Position numbers and translations under genes: made by a program. A DNA stretch of 64,000 bases from an uncultured Lachnospiraceae bacterium (GTDB taxonomy: Bacteria > Bacillota > Clostridia > Lachnospirales > Lachnospiraceae), in NCBI GenBank assembly GCA_910584915.1, contig CAJUDM010000023.1, positions 9,822 to 73,821 on the forward strand. The letters run 5' to 3'. Under the pieces are notes generated by a model. It did no database searches. It had not been told where the DNA came from and saw nothing but the letters and a program-made list of their open reading frames with translations. This document shows, one piece after another, positions 40,530-49,358 of the stretch; the first letter of the stretch is position 1; the number at the start of each line of letters is the position of its first letter.

Positions 40530-43052
40530 TTAAAAGCCCTGCTCTGTCCTGGCAATAATATCATCCTGCAGGGATCTTGACAGCGTGGTAAACAGCGCGC
40601 TGTACCCTGCCACCCGGACCACGAGATGTTTGTAATTCTCCGGATGCTGCTGCGCGTCCAGAAGCGTCTCTCTCGATACCACATTGAACTGCATGTGCAT
40701 TCCCTTCTGATCAAAGTAGGAACGGATCAGAGAGACGAAATTATTCAGTCCTTCCTCACCGCTGAGCGCGGAAGGATGGAATTTCTGGTTGAACAGCGTG
40801 CCGTTGCTGGCGATGCCGTGGTCTAACTTTGCCACCGAGTTTGCCGCCGCCGTAGGCCCGTGTACATCTTTCCCGGATGAGGGAGACACGCCGTCCGCCA
40901 CCGGCCTGTGCGCCAGCCTTCCGTCCGGCGTCGCCCCGGTCTGCCCGCCCAGGGGCACATTGGCGGATACCGGATATACGCCCGCCTGGAACATACCGCC
41001 TCTGGGGTTTTTGTACTTCTCCACAGGCCTGGTGTAGGTGTATGCCGCATCCCTCGCCAAAGCGTCCACATCCTCGATGTCATTGCCGAACTTGGGCAGC
41101 GCATCGATCATATCGTACAGATTACTGCACATCGCCTGGTCCGCATCGGAGAGTTTTGTATCCATGATGGTCTTTGCGATCACGGCGATATCTTCGTCCG
41201 AGACATTTCTTCCCGCCTCTTTCAACTCTCTCACGATCTGTGCCGTCATCTCCGCCACGGTGATCTCGTCAAAGCCCTTGCCGTAATTTAATGCCAGCGC
41301 CCGCTTGAAATCGCCGAGTGTCGCTTTATGTTCATCGAACACCAGCGTTTTGATCGCGTACAGGGAGTCCGCCACGTTGGCGATGCCAAAGCCCTGAGGC
41401 CCTGTGAAGTTGTAGATTGCTCCGCCTTCCTGTAAAGACATCCCTCTCGCCATACAGTCGTCCACCATACACGACTCAAAAGGCAGCGGACATCTCTCCA
41501 TATGCGCCTGGTCGATGGCGTTATCCGCATTGACCAACAGCGAAATCTGGTAATCCATCTGTTTTTTGTAGGCATCATAGAACTCGTCAAAGGTTTTAAA
41601 GTTCTCCACATCGCCGGTCTGGATACTTGCCAGCTCGCCCTTATCATAGCCGTTTGTGAATACAAATTCCAGCGGACGGCACATATTGAAGAACGCCGCG
41701 TCGTGCCAGCCCTCCGTTTTTCCGGCTTTCTGCGGTTCCACGCAGCCGATAATGTTGTATGTCCTGGCATCTTCCAGCGTCAGCCCCCTGCTCATCAGCG
41801 CCGGGATGATCACTTCGTCATTGTAGTAAGCCGGCAGCCCGATACCGGTCCTTGTCAGCTCCGCCGCGTGGATCAGCAGATCCTGAGGGGAACCGTTCCA
41901 CACCCGGATGGACAGGGACGGCTGCGGCAAAAAGACATGCATGGAACAGGTGATGCACATAAAGGACAGATCGTTTGTCACATCCTGTCCGTTCTCGTCC
42001 TGCCCGCCCACGATCAGGTTCTGGAACAGGCTGTAGCCCGCAAACCCTTCCGCGCTCGCCGCGTCACGGCACTTATTCAGGTCATTTAATTTCACCCAGA
42101 TGCAGTCCATCAGTTCCTGCGCATACTCTCTGGTGATGGCACCTCTGTCCAGATCCTTCTTAAAATAGGGATACATATACTGGTCAAACCGTCCCGGTGA
42201 GATGGAATGTCCGCTGGACTCGAGCTGCAAAAGCTGCTGCACAAACCAGAAACTCTGGCAGGCCTCGTGGAAACTCTCCGCCCCCTTTGCCGGCACTCTC
42301 GCGCAGTTTGCGGATATCTTTAACAGTTCCGCTCTCCTCGCCGGATCGCCGCATCTTCCCGCCATCTCAGCGGCAAGCTTCGCATAGCGCTCCGCGTAGC
42401 GGATCACCGCCTTACAGCTTATGATCACCGCCTGCAGGAAACGGGAACGCCTCGCGTAATCTCCGTCGCCGACCTTACACTCCGCGAGATGTTCCTCGGC
42501 GATCTTTATGATCCCCTCGAAACCGACCGCCAGCACCTGCTCATACTTTACGGTGATATGGCCTACGCCGTTGTAGAAATAGTTCCCCGGCGTGAACACG
42601 TTGTGCGCCATCGCCGTCAGCGTCTCCGGCGCCATATAAGCTGTCGCAAGTTCGCTGGTCGTCTTTCCCTTCCAGTACTGATTCGCCTCATGCAGCTTTC
42701 TCTTCGTCTCGTCCGAAATATAGAACGGATCTGCCGCCCTTTTCTCCACGGTCTCAAATTCAGCCTCCAGCCATTCCCAGGAAAACTCCGGGTACGTCTG
42801 GCAGCCTCTGGGCGCGATCGTCGTAGATCCCACGATCAACTCCTCATCCCTGATGATGATCGGGATATTGTCCAGGATATGCTCAAACGCCTTTGCGCGC
42901 CTGATGACCATCGGCTCGTTTTCCGTCTGCTGATAGGACTCTGTGATCAGCACAGCTCTCGAAGCTTCAATTTCCGGCATTTTAGCGTAGAGATGCTCCA
43001 CCAGTCTGGTGATCCGCTCGCTCTTCGGAATTGCCTTCGAATAATACTTCAT
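40530..43052 (-). CDS. Glycyl radical 1,2-propanediol dehydratase (B12-independent)
   Basis: 840 aa from the ATG at 43052 (GGAGG 9 nt upstream). The catalytic cysteine is about C437 in NIIGCVEPQKAGKTEGWH and the radical glycine about G816 in VVRVAGYSALFTTL near the C-terminus. The GCVEP motif is typical of the diol/glycerol dehydratase branch rather than formate-lyase (CC) or choline lyase. It converts propanediol to propionaldehyde inside the shell. First gene of the microcompartment operon, with its own promoter at 43146-43174. Confidence 0.95.
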   Translation of the reverse strand: MKYYSKAIPKSERITRLVEHLYAKMPEIEASRAVLITESYQQTENEPMVIRRAKAFEHILDNIPIIIRDEELIVGSTTIAPRGCQTYPEFSWEWLEAEFETVEKRAADPFYISDETKRKLHEANQYWKGKTTSELATAYMAPETLTAMAHNVFTPGNYFYNGVGHITVKYEQVLAVGFEGIIKIAEEHLAECKVGDGDYARRSRFLQAVIISCKAVIRYAERYAKLAAEMAGRCGDPARRAELLKISANCARVPAKGAESFHEACQSFWFVQQLLQLESSGHSISPGRFDQYMYPYFKKDLDRGAITREYAQELMDCIWVKLNDLNKCRDAASAEGFAGYSLFQNLIVGGQDENGQDVTNDLSFMCITCSMHVFLPQPSLSIRVWNGSPQDLLIHAAELTRTGIGLPAYYNDEVIIPALMSRGLTLEDARTYNIIGCVEPQKAGKTEGWHDAAFFNMCRPLEFVFTNGYDKGELASIQTGDVENFKTFDEFYDAYKKQMDYQISLLVNADNAIDQAHMERCPLPFESCMVDDCMARGMSLQEGGAIYNFTGPQGFGIANVADSLYAIKTLVFDEHKATLGDFKRALALNYGKGFDEITVAEMTAQIVRELKEAGRNVSDEDIAVIAKTIMDTKLSDADQAMCSNLYDMIDALPKFGNDIEDVDALARDAAYTYTRPVEKYKNPRGGMFQAGVYPVSANVPLGGQTGATPDGRLAHRPVADGVSPSSGKDVHGPTAAANSVAKLDHGIASNGTLFNQKFHPSALSGEEGLNNFVSLIRSYFDQKGMHMQFNVVSRETLLDAQQHPENYKHLVVRVAGYSALFTTLSRSLQDDIIARTEQGF

Positions 43053-43145
43053 TTTCTGCTTCCTCCTTTTCCCCATTTTTTACCAAATACTTCCAAAAAT
43101 ATTTATGTAAGATAAATTTGAGCGCAAAACTACAAACTTGTACTA

Positions 43146-43174
43146 ATTATACGCTTCGCATCTTCCAAAGTCAA
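43146..43174 (-). promoter_or_regulatory. Main promoter of the microcompartment operon
   Basis: TTGACT (43174-43169), 17-nt spacer, TATAAT (43151-43146), nearly consensus, 94 nt before the dehydratase ATG. Upstream on the same strand are direct A-rich repeats containing AAAAAACCA at about 43195-43235, similar to those before the aldolase promoter, which may be DeoR sites. Confidence 0.75.
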
Positions 43175-43245
43175 TAAAATAGTCATATTTTTTTGAATGA
43201 TTTTTTGGTTTTTTAAATAATTTTTGTGGTTTTTTGTTATTTTTA

Positions 43246-43274
43246 TTGACAAACCACAGATTCGGGCGCATACT
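43246..43274 (+). promoter_or_regulatory. Promoter of the PHP hydrolase gene
   Basis: TTGACA (43246-43251), 17-nt spacer and CATACT (43269-43274), divergent from the microcompartment promoter. The following 185-nt leader holds a hairpin (GCATGC/GCATGC with TTCCAT/ATGGAA, about 43293-43326) and repeat R2. Confidence 0.6.
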
Positions 43275-43335
43275 GATACCAAGGGACGAAAACGCATGCA
43301 TTCCATGTAAATATGGAAAAGCATGCGCTTACGGC

Positions 43336-43427
43336 CCGCAAAACATGAGAAAGGAGCCTGGACAGGGCGGATTTCGAATGTTTTCAGGATCGCGGGAGCA
43401 CAGTGTGCAGAGCGATCCGTGGTATCA
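43336..43427 (+). repeat. Intergenic repeat R2, copy b (92 bp)
   Basis: Same length and about 80% identical by eye to 35458-35549 in reverse complement. The internal stem is GGATCGC (43387-43393)/GCGATCC (43412-43418) around GCAC/GTGC. It is placed like copy a: a CATGC hairpin before it and the start codon of the next gene after it. Confidence 0.75.
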
Positions 43428-43458
43428 TTCATTCCATCTGGTCAAGGAACGAAAACTC

Positions 43459-44190
43459 ATGATCCAATTTGATGTACATACCCATTCGATCTCCAGCGGC
43501 CACGGCACCGCCTGCACCATAGCGGATATGGCAAAGGCGGCAAAAAAGCAGGGGCTTTCCCTGCTCGGCATCTCAGACCACGGTCCCGCCACGCTTTGCG
43601 CGGGGACTCCTTCTTATTTTAAGAATCTGCAGATGGCGCCGAAGATGCGCTGCGGAATACGAATGCTCTACGGCGTGGAACTGAATATCCTGGATTACTC
43701 CGGCAGAGTCGATCTGGAGCACAGCATTTTGAGCGGCATGGACTATGCCGTTGTCAGCATGCACGCCAAAAATATAAAACCCGGCAATGTGCTGGAAAAT
43801 ACCAACGCCTACATCGGCGCCATGGACCAGCCGAAGGTGCGCATCATAGGGCATTGCGATGATGTGAAGTTTCCTGTGGATTATAAGGCGTTGGTGGAAG
43901 CTGCCGCCGCCCACCATGTGATGATGGAGATCAACAATGCCTCCATCATGCCCGGCGGATACCGCGGCAATACAATTGAAAACAATATCCAGATGCTCTA
44001 CCAGTGTATGCGATATGAAGTGCCCGTTCTTCTCTCCAGCGACAGCCACGGTCCGAAGAATGTGGGAAACGTGAAAGGTTCCGAGATCCTGCTGAATGCC
44101 TGCAGAGAAACTTTCGACTTTCCCGACTGGCTGGTGATGAGTTACGATGTTGAAAGATTTCTAAAATATATCATAGTCGACAGACCTTAA
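43459..44190 (+). CDS. PHP-domain phosphoesterase (YcdX/HisK-like)
   Basis: 243 aa. The start at 43459 gives the family N-terminus FDVHTHSISSGHGTACTIAD with the metal-binding HTHS, followed by LGISDHGPA, ELNILDYSGRVDLE, VVSMHAKN, IIGHCDDVKF and LSSDSHGPKNVG: the set of His/Asp ligands of a trinuclear PHP site. AAGGA lies about 9 nt upstream. It probably hydrolyses a phosphate ester; the substrate is unknown. The frame is open into repeat R2 upstream, which I treat as leader. Confidence 0.88.
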   Translation: MIQFDVHTHSISSGHGTACTIADMAKAAKKQGLSLLGISDHGPATLCAGTPSYFKNLQMAPKMRCGIRMLYGVELNILDYSGRVDLEHSILSGMDYAVVSMHAKNIKPGNVLENTNAYIGAMDQPKVRIIGHCDDVKFPVDYKALVEAAAAHHVMMEINNASIMPGGYRGNTIENNIQMLYQCMRYEVPVLLSSDSHGPKNVGNVKGSEILLNACRETFDFPDWLVMSYDVERFLKYIIVDRP

Positions 44191-44232
44191 AAAGAGCGGA
44201 TACCTGCGCATCGCCAGGTATCCGCTCTTTTT
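44189..44232. terminator. Strong bidirectional terminator
   Basis: AAAAGAGCGGATACCTG pairs with CAGGTATCCGCTCTTTTT, with only a short loop. It separates the PHP gene from the convergent NlpC/P60 gene. Confidence 0.9.
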
Positions 44233-44266
44233 GTCTGTTCTCATCACCGGGAGGCTGCCGTATTTT

Positions 44267-45502
44267 CTACATCACCCTTCTCACCGCCAGGATCGGACGG
44301 TACTGCGCATTGCTCACCTTGATCCCTGTCCTCTGGGTGCTGGCATGGACGATCATGCCGCCGCCGATGTACATGCCCACATGTCCCTCATAGCAGATGA
44401 TATCGCCGGGCTGTGCCTCCGAATAGGAAACACCCGTCCCCGCACTGCGAAGCTGGGACGATGTCCTGGGCACTCGGTAGCCGTAGTCCGCGTACAGACG
44501 GAAAATAAATCCCGAACAATCCGCGCCGTTCGTCAGGCTTGTACCGCCTGACACATAAGGGTTTCCGATAAACTGACAGGCATAATTCGCTATCGACTTG
44601 CCCGAACTGCTGCCGTTTGACTGCGCCACGATCCCCTGCGCCGCCGCTATGGTATTCGCCGCATTGGGATTCGGCTTGCTGTTCTTCGTCCCGCCGCCGC
44701 TGCTGTTCTGTGCTTCCAGCCTTTTTCGCTCCTCCTCCTGTATCTGCTGAATCTTTTTCGTATCCGCCGCGATCTGCTGTTTGTACTGCGCCGCCCGATT
44801 CTTCGCCTCCGCGATCTCCGCGTCATAGTTGGCGCTTATCGCCCTCTTCTGTGCCAGTATGCCGTTTAGATAACTCTGCTGCTCGGCAAGAGACGCCTTA
44901 TCCGCTTCCAGCGCTTCCTTTTCCTCCACTAACGCTGCCCTATCCGCCTCCAGCTTCGCCTTCATATCCGCAACTTTCTGTTTGATCGCCTGATATTCCG
45001 CCAGCATCCTGTCATCGTAAGCCGAAACTTCCTCTATAAACTCCGCCCGGTTTAACAGTTCACTGAAACTGCCGCTGGACAGCAGCAGTTCTATATAGGT
45101 GCTCTCCCCCTGTTCATAGGTGAAGCGGATCCGCTCCTTCATCGCCTCATACTGGCGCCTCTCCTCCGCTTCCGCAGCCTCGAACTCTTCCTGCGCCACT
45201 GCAATTTCAGCCTCTTTTTCCGTGATCTTTTCTTCCTGTTCCAGAATCTGATCCTCCAGTACACTGATCTCCGTATACAGATTGACTAACTCCGCATCCA
45301 GATCACTGATCTCCTCCTCGATCAGATCCTGCTCATCCTGCAGCCCGGATATCACTTCATTCTCACTGTTCAAATAACTCTGGCTCTCCTGAATCTGCTT
45401 CTGAAGTTCTTCGATCGTGACCGCCCGGACACTTCCGCTGTTCTCCAAAAACAGCAGAAGGCACAGCAGCAGGCATACCACATTTCTGACTCTCTTCTTC
45501 AT
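44267..45502 (-). CDS. Secreted NlpC/P60 peptidoglycan endopeptidase with coiled coil
   Basis: 411 aa. Signal peptide (RNVVCLLLCLLLFLENSGSV), a long coiled coil at about residues 30-255 (repeated EIAVAQEEFEAAEAEE-type heptads), a Ser/Gly/Asn linker, and a C-terminal NlpC/P60 domain with catalytic Cys in TNGADCSGFIFRLY and His in GHVGMYIGGGMIVHAS. Such CwlO/PcsB-like enzymes cut peptide crosslinks and are controlled by FtsEX through the coiled coil. Single gene. Confidence 0.93.
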   Translation of the reverse strand: MKKRVRNVVCLLLCLLLFLENSGSVRAVTIEELQKQIQESQSYLNSENEVISGLQDEQDLIEEEISDLDAELVNLYTEISVLEDQILEQEEKITEKEAEIAVAQEEFEAAEAEERRQYEAMKERIRFTYEQGESTYIELLLSSGSFSELLNRAEFIEEVSAYDDRMLAEYQAIKQKVADMKAKLEADRAALVEEKEALEADKASLAEQQSYLNGILAQKRAISANYDAEIAEAKNRAAQYKQQIAADTKKIQQIQEEERKRLEAQNSSGGGTKNSKPNPNAANTIAAAQGIVAQSNGSSSGKSIANYACQFIGNPYVSGGTSLTNGADCSGFIFRLYADYGYRVPRTSSQLRSAGTGVSYSEAQPGDIICYEGHVGMYIGGGMIVHASTQRTGIKVSNAQYRPILAVRRVM

Positions 45503-45659
45503 GTACGTTCCTATCTCATACCTTTTTGCGGTATAACTCTCAATTTACCATTTCCGCCCAAAACAGAGCCGCCCCTTGGCGCAGCCCGTAACAACCGCTT
45601 CCATTTACCCGCAGTTCACAATCCATAACCAGCGCAGAACCGTTGCTCAAATAAGTCTC

Positions 45660-47051
45660 TTACAGTTCACAGTTTCTGACAGTCCTCGGGAACGGGAGCA
45701 CATCCCTGATATTTGACATACCTGTCAGGTACATCACGCAGCGCTCAAACCCAAGTCCGAATCCCGCATGACGGACGGAACCGTAGCGCCGAAGATCCAG
45801 ATAAAAATCATAATCTTCTTTTTTAAGCCCCATCTCCTCCATCCGTCTCTCTAACGTCTTTAAATCATCCTCCCTCTGGGAGCCGCCGATGATCTCACCG
45901 ATGCCCGGCACAAGGCAGTCCATAGCCGCCACGGTCTTCCCGTCCTCATTTAACTTCATATAGAACGCCTTGATCTCCTTCGGGTAATCCGTCACAAACA
46001 CAGGCCGTTTAAACTCTTTCTCCGTCAGATAGCGCTCATGCTCTGTCTGCAGGTCACAGCCCCAGGAAACCTTGTAGTCAAACTCATCGTTGTGCTTCTC
46101 CAGAATGGAGATCGCCTCCGTGTAAGTCACATGGGCAAAATCGGAGTTTGCCACATGCTCAAGGCGCTCGATCAGCCCCTTGTCCACAAAGCTGTTGAAG
46201 AATTTCATCTCCTCCGGCGCATGCTCCAGCACATAACGGATGATAAACTTGATCATGGACTCCGCCAGAACCATATCATCCTTCAGATCCGCGAAGGCGA
46301 TCTCCGGCTCGATCATCCAGAACTCCGCCGCATGGCGCGTGGTGTTGGAGTTTTCCGCCCGGAAGGTGGGACCAAAGGTATAGATATTTTTGAACGCCAT
46401 CGCGTAAGTCTCGCCGTTGAGCTGCCCGGAAACCGTAAGGTTAGCCGGTTTCCCGAAAAAGTCGCCGTCATAGTCCACACTGCCGTCCTCCTTCTTCGGC
46501 ACATCCTTCATATCCAACGTCGTCACCTGAAACATCTCGCCCGCCCCCTCACAGTCAGAGCCCGTGATGATCGGCGTATGCACATACACAAATCCCCTCT
46601 CCATAAAAAATGTGTGGATCGCATAGGCGATCAGGGAGCGCACCCTGAACACCGCCTGAAACGTATTGGTCCTTGCACGCAGATGAGGGATCGTCCTTAA
46701 ATACTCAAAACTGTGGCGTTTTTTCTGGAGCGGGTATTCCGGCGCGGATACGCCCTCCACCGTCACCTCCTCCGCCTGTATCTCAAAAGGCTGCTTAGCC
46801 TGCGGCGTGGCAACTAACGTCCCCGTCACAATGATCGCCGCTCCCACGTTCAGCCTGCCGATCTCCTCAAAATTAGCCAGCTTATCGCCGTAGACGATCT
46901 GCAGCGGCTCAAAAAATGTGCCGTCGTTCACCACGATAAAGCCAAATGTCTTGGAATCCCTGATGCTCCTGATCCAGCCTCCCACTGTGATCTTCTTTCC
47001 GATAAAAGCCTCTCTGTCTCTGTATAATTCCCGAATCTCAATCAAATCCAT
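45660..47051 (-). CDS. asnS: Asparaginyl-tRNA synthetase
   Basis: 463 aa class IIb synthetase. N-terminal OB-fold anticodon domain (ITVGGWIRSIRDSKTFGFIV), motif 2 FRAENSNTTRHAAEFWMIEP and motif 3 GLGFERCVMYLTGMSNIRDV. The catalytic domain carries the asparagine-type residues rather than the aspartyl-type insertion. AAGGAGAGG lies upstream of the ATG. Probably transcribed on its own. Confidence 0.97.
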   Translation of the reverse strand: MDLIEIRELYRDREAFIGKKITVGGWIRSIRDSKTFGFIVVNDGTFFEPLQIVYGDKLANFEEIGRLNVGAAIIVTGTLVATPQAKQPFEIQAEEVTVEGVSAPEYPLQKKRHSFEYLRTIPHLRARTNTFQAVFRVRSLIAYAIHTFFMERGFVYVHTPIITGSDCEGAGEMFQVTTLDMKDVPKKEDGSVDYDGDFFGKPANLTVSGQLNGETYAMAFKNIYTFGPTFRAENSNTTRHAAEFWMIEPEIAFADLKDDMVLAESMIKFIIRYVLEHAPEEMKFFNSFVDKGLIERLEHVANSDFAHVTYTEAISILEKHNDEFDYKVSWGCDLQTEHERYLTEKEFKRPVFVTDYPKEIKAFYMKLNEDGKTVAAMDCLVPGIGEIIGGSQREDDLKTLERRMEEMGLKKEDYDFYLDLRRYGSVRHAGFGLGFERCVMYLTGMSNIRDVLPFPRTVRNCEL

Positions 47052-47110
47052 CTTTTCCTCTCCTTTTCATAATCTGTTGTCACGCCTTTTGTAACATATT
47101 CTCCTGTCTG

Positions 47111-48145
47111 TCATTCTCCGTAGATATCCACCAGAAAATCATACACTTTATTATACAGAAGGTTCATCCGTATCGTTTCTCTGTCGGGCTCCCCCTCCGT
47201 ATCTCCCGACGCCTCCGTCAGGCCCGAGGCCACTTCCTCCACTTCCTCGTCCGACACGGAAATCCCTTCTTTATCGGCTATCGCCAACAGCGCGAGGCCT
47301 TCCTTCGCATACTGCACCGCCGTCGTGTCCAGGTAGTCATCTAACCCATCGGCCGTCACCGGGTAGGAAGCCGCTGTCAAATAATCCTCCAGGCTCATTC
47401 CCGCCGCCGCTGCCCCGCTCTCCAGATCCTTTCTCAGGCTCTCCCGATAATCATCTGTCAGAGACTGCGGTATCTCCTCATAGGCGCTGCCCGTGATCAG
47501 GCTTGTCGCAATACCGATCTTCAGCTTCCTTTCATACTCATATTCCACATACTCTCTCAGCGTATTTCCGGCGTCCTCCCGGTACGCCTCCGCACTATCA
47601 TATCCGGCATCCACCAGCGAGACATTCTCATCCGTAAGTTCCGTCAGGATATGATTGATCTTTACAGCGAAAACACAATCTTTTCCCGCCACATCGGGAT
47701 TGCGGTAATCGTCCGAAAATTTTAAGGAAAGTTCTTTGGTCTCTCCAACACTCGCCCCGATCAGCCCTTCCTCAAATCCTTCTATAAAAGCGCCGGAGCC
47801 GATCTCCAGAATATACCCCTGAGCTGTCCCGCCCTCAAACGCCGTCCCGTCAATGGTCCCTGCAAAATCAATATTGACCACATCCCCGTTTTCCACCGTG
47901 CCGATCAGTTCATGCATCTCGCTCACCGCATCGATCCTTCCATAGATGTAGTTCTTTATATCGGCATCCGTCAATTCCACCTTCTCCGGCTGCATCACCG
48001 GAAGATTTTTGTAGTCCGGAAGCGTCACATATTCCTCCGCCTCCACATCCTTCAGATCCGCTATCTTAATATCCTTCTTTCCACAGCCCGACGCCAAAAC
48101 CGCCGCACACACAACCGCCGCCGCTGCCATCCACTTCCTCTTCAT
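47111..48145 (-). CDS. Trigger-factor-like FKBP peptidyl-prolyl isomerase lipoprotein
   Basis: 344 aa. Lipoprotein signal MKRKWMAAAAVVCAAVLASG with lipobox SGCG. An FKBP domain (VENGDVVNIDFAGTIDGTAF, GAFIEGFEEGLIGASVGETK) is followed by a helical region like the C-terminal arms of trigger factor. It would act as an extracytoplasmic folding factor anchored to the membrane. About 30 nt separate it from the asnS start downstream. Confidence 0.85.
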   Translation of the reverse strand: MKRKWMAAAAVVCAAVLASGCGKKDIKIADLKDVEAEEYVTLPDYKNLPVMQPEKVELTDADIKNYIYGRIDAVSEMHELIGTVENGDVVNIDFAGTIDGTAFEGGTAQGYILEIGSGAFIEGFEEGLIGASVGETKELSLKFSDDYRNPDVAGKDCVFAVKINHILTELTDENVSLVDAGYDSAEAYREDAGNTLREYVEYEYERKLKIGIATSLITGSAYEEIPQSLTDDYRESLRKDLESGAAAAGMSLEDYLTAASYPVTADGLDDYLDTTAVQYAKEGLALLAIADKEGISVSDEEVEEVASGLTEASGDTEGEPDRETIRMNLLYNKVYDFLVDIYGE

Positions 48146-48429
48146 GATAAATTTTTCCTTTCCTCATTAAATATACCCCTCAATATTTTTCTATTCTACC
48201 ACAACTCGTCCTTTCTTACAAAGCCTTTCCCAAATTTCTTCACCTAAGTCGTAACAGTGGTGGGCTGAACTGTTACCACAGATCAACAATCCCGCTGCAG
48301 GGCAGTGAGATGTGTAACCCTGGCGGCAGCGCCCTGCAAAAAGAAATTTTCTCTCTCTTGCCATCGCCCCGAATAAATGCTAAAATATTTTTACTGCGTA
48401 CAGCCAGATACGCGCAAGGAGGAAATTTC

Positions 48430-48909
48430 ATGAGCACAGGATACATTGTACTGATCGTCATACTCGTTGTTTTAGTTGCAGCCATCGCTGCCATTATTTT
48501 TCTCGGAAAAAAGGCCCAGAAGAAGCAGGCGGAACAGCAGGCTCAGATCGAAGCCTACAAACAGAATGTGAGTATGCTGGTCATCGATAAGAAACGGATG
48601 AAGCTGACGGAGTCCGGACTGCCCCAGGCCGTCATCGACCAGACGCCGAAGCTGATGCGCCGTTCCAAGCTTCCTATCGTAAAAGCCAAAGTCGGTCCCC
48701 AGATCGTTTCTTTAGTGGCGGATGAAAAGATCTTTGACGACATTCCGGTCAAAAAAGAGGTAAAAGCTGTTGTCAGCGGTATCTATATCACCTCCGTAAA
48801 GGGCATGCACGGCAAAAAAACCACAGCTCAGAATACGAAAAAGAAGAGCCGTTTCAAACAGCTCCTCGAGAAGGCCCAGGAAAAAGCCGGCGTCGGCCAG
48901 GTAAAATAA
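48430..48909 (+). CDS. Single-pass membrane protein with basic cytoplasmic tail, function unknown
   Basis: 159 aa starting at the ATG with AGGAGG upstream. One membrane helix at about residues 4-27 (YIVLIVILVVLVAAIAAIIF) and then a Lys/Gln-rich coiled stretch, a central conserved-looking part (QTPKLMRRSKLPIVKAKVGP) and a basic end. Similar small proteins occur in related Firmicutes without assigned function. It is convergent with the DUF1934 gene, 2 nt away, and there is no obvious partner. Confidence 0.8.
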   Translation: MSTGYIVLIVILVVLVAAIAAIIFLGKKAQKKQAEQQAQIEAYKQNVSMLVIDKKRMKLTESGLPQAVIDQTPKLMRRSKLPIVKAKVGPQIVSLVADEKIFDDIPVKKEVKAVVSGIYITSVKGMHGKKTTAQNTKKKSRFKQLLEKAQEKAGVGQVK

Positions 48910-48911
48910 TC

Positions 48912-49352
48912 TTATCGAATCTCTGCCTCCAGTCTGCAGTCCGCCTGTTTTTCACCCTGTATAAAGAGGGTATACACAAGCTGCAGGCTGGTTTTTTCTT
49001 TCTCCCGCAGTATCGTCACTTCGTTCGTCCGCACGCTGACCCCGAGCGCGCCATAAGGAGTCCTGTATTCCGAAGCATCCGTCTTTCCCCGCTCGAATAC
49101 GATCCTCCAGGAAACGGCGCCGGATTTTTTCAGGCTGGCGCGTGCAGGATCCCCCTCTATCTTCAGCAGGTTTTTTACGGCTGCCCCCGGCTGTCCCTCC
49201 TCCGGAAATTCCTCATAAAGCACATAAAGGACGCCGTCCCTCTCGGTAAGCTGCCCTTTACTCATCGTCTCTATCGCCTGTTCCTCCCCCTCCGCGCCGA
49301 TCTGGCGGGAAATGATCCTGACTGTACACTCTCTGCTCTTTTCCGTTGTCAT
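48912..49352 (-). CDS. DUF1934 family beta-barrel protein (YwiB-like)
   Basis: 146 aa with the DUF1934 pattern: TVRIISRQIG at the start, a middle KIEGDPARASLKKSGAVSWR and the C-terminal LQLVYTLFIQGEKQADCRLE. Lipocalin-like fold in the family; function unknown. It starts 6 nt after the murI stop and is probably co-transcribed with it. Confidence 0.88.
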   Translation of the reverse strand: MTTEKSRECTVRIISRQIGAEGEEQAIETMSKGQLTERDGVLYVLYEEFPEEGQPGAAVKNLLKIEGDPARASLKKSGAVSWRIVFERGKTDASEYRTPYGALGVSVRTNEVTILREKEKTSLQLVYTLFIQGEKQADCRLEAEIR

Positions 49353-49358
49353 AAGCCT

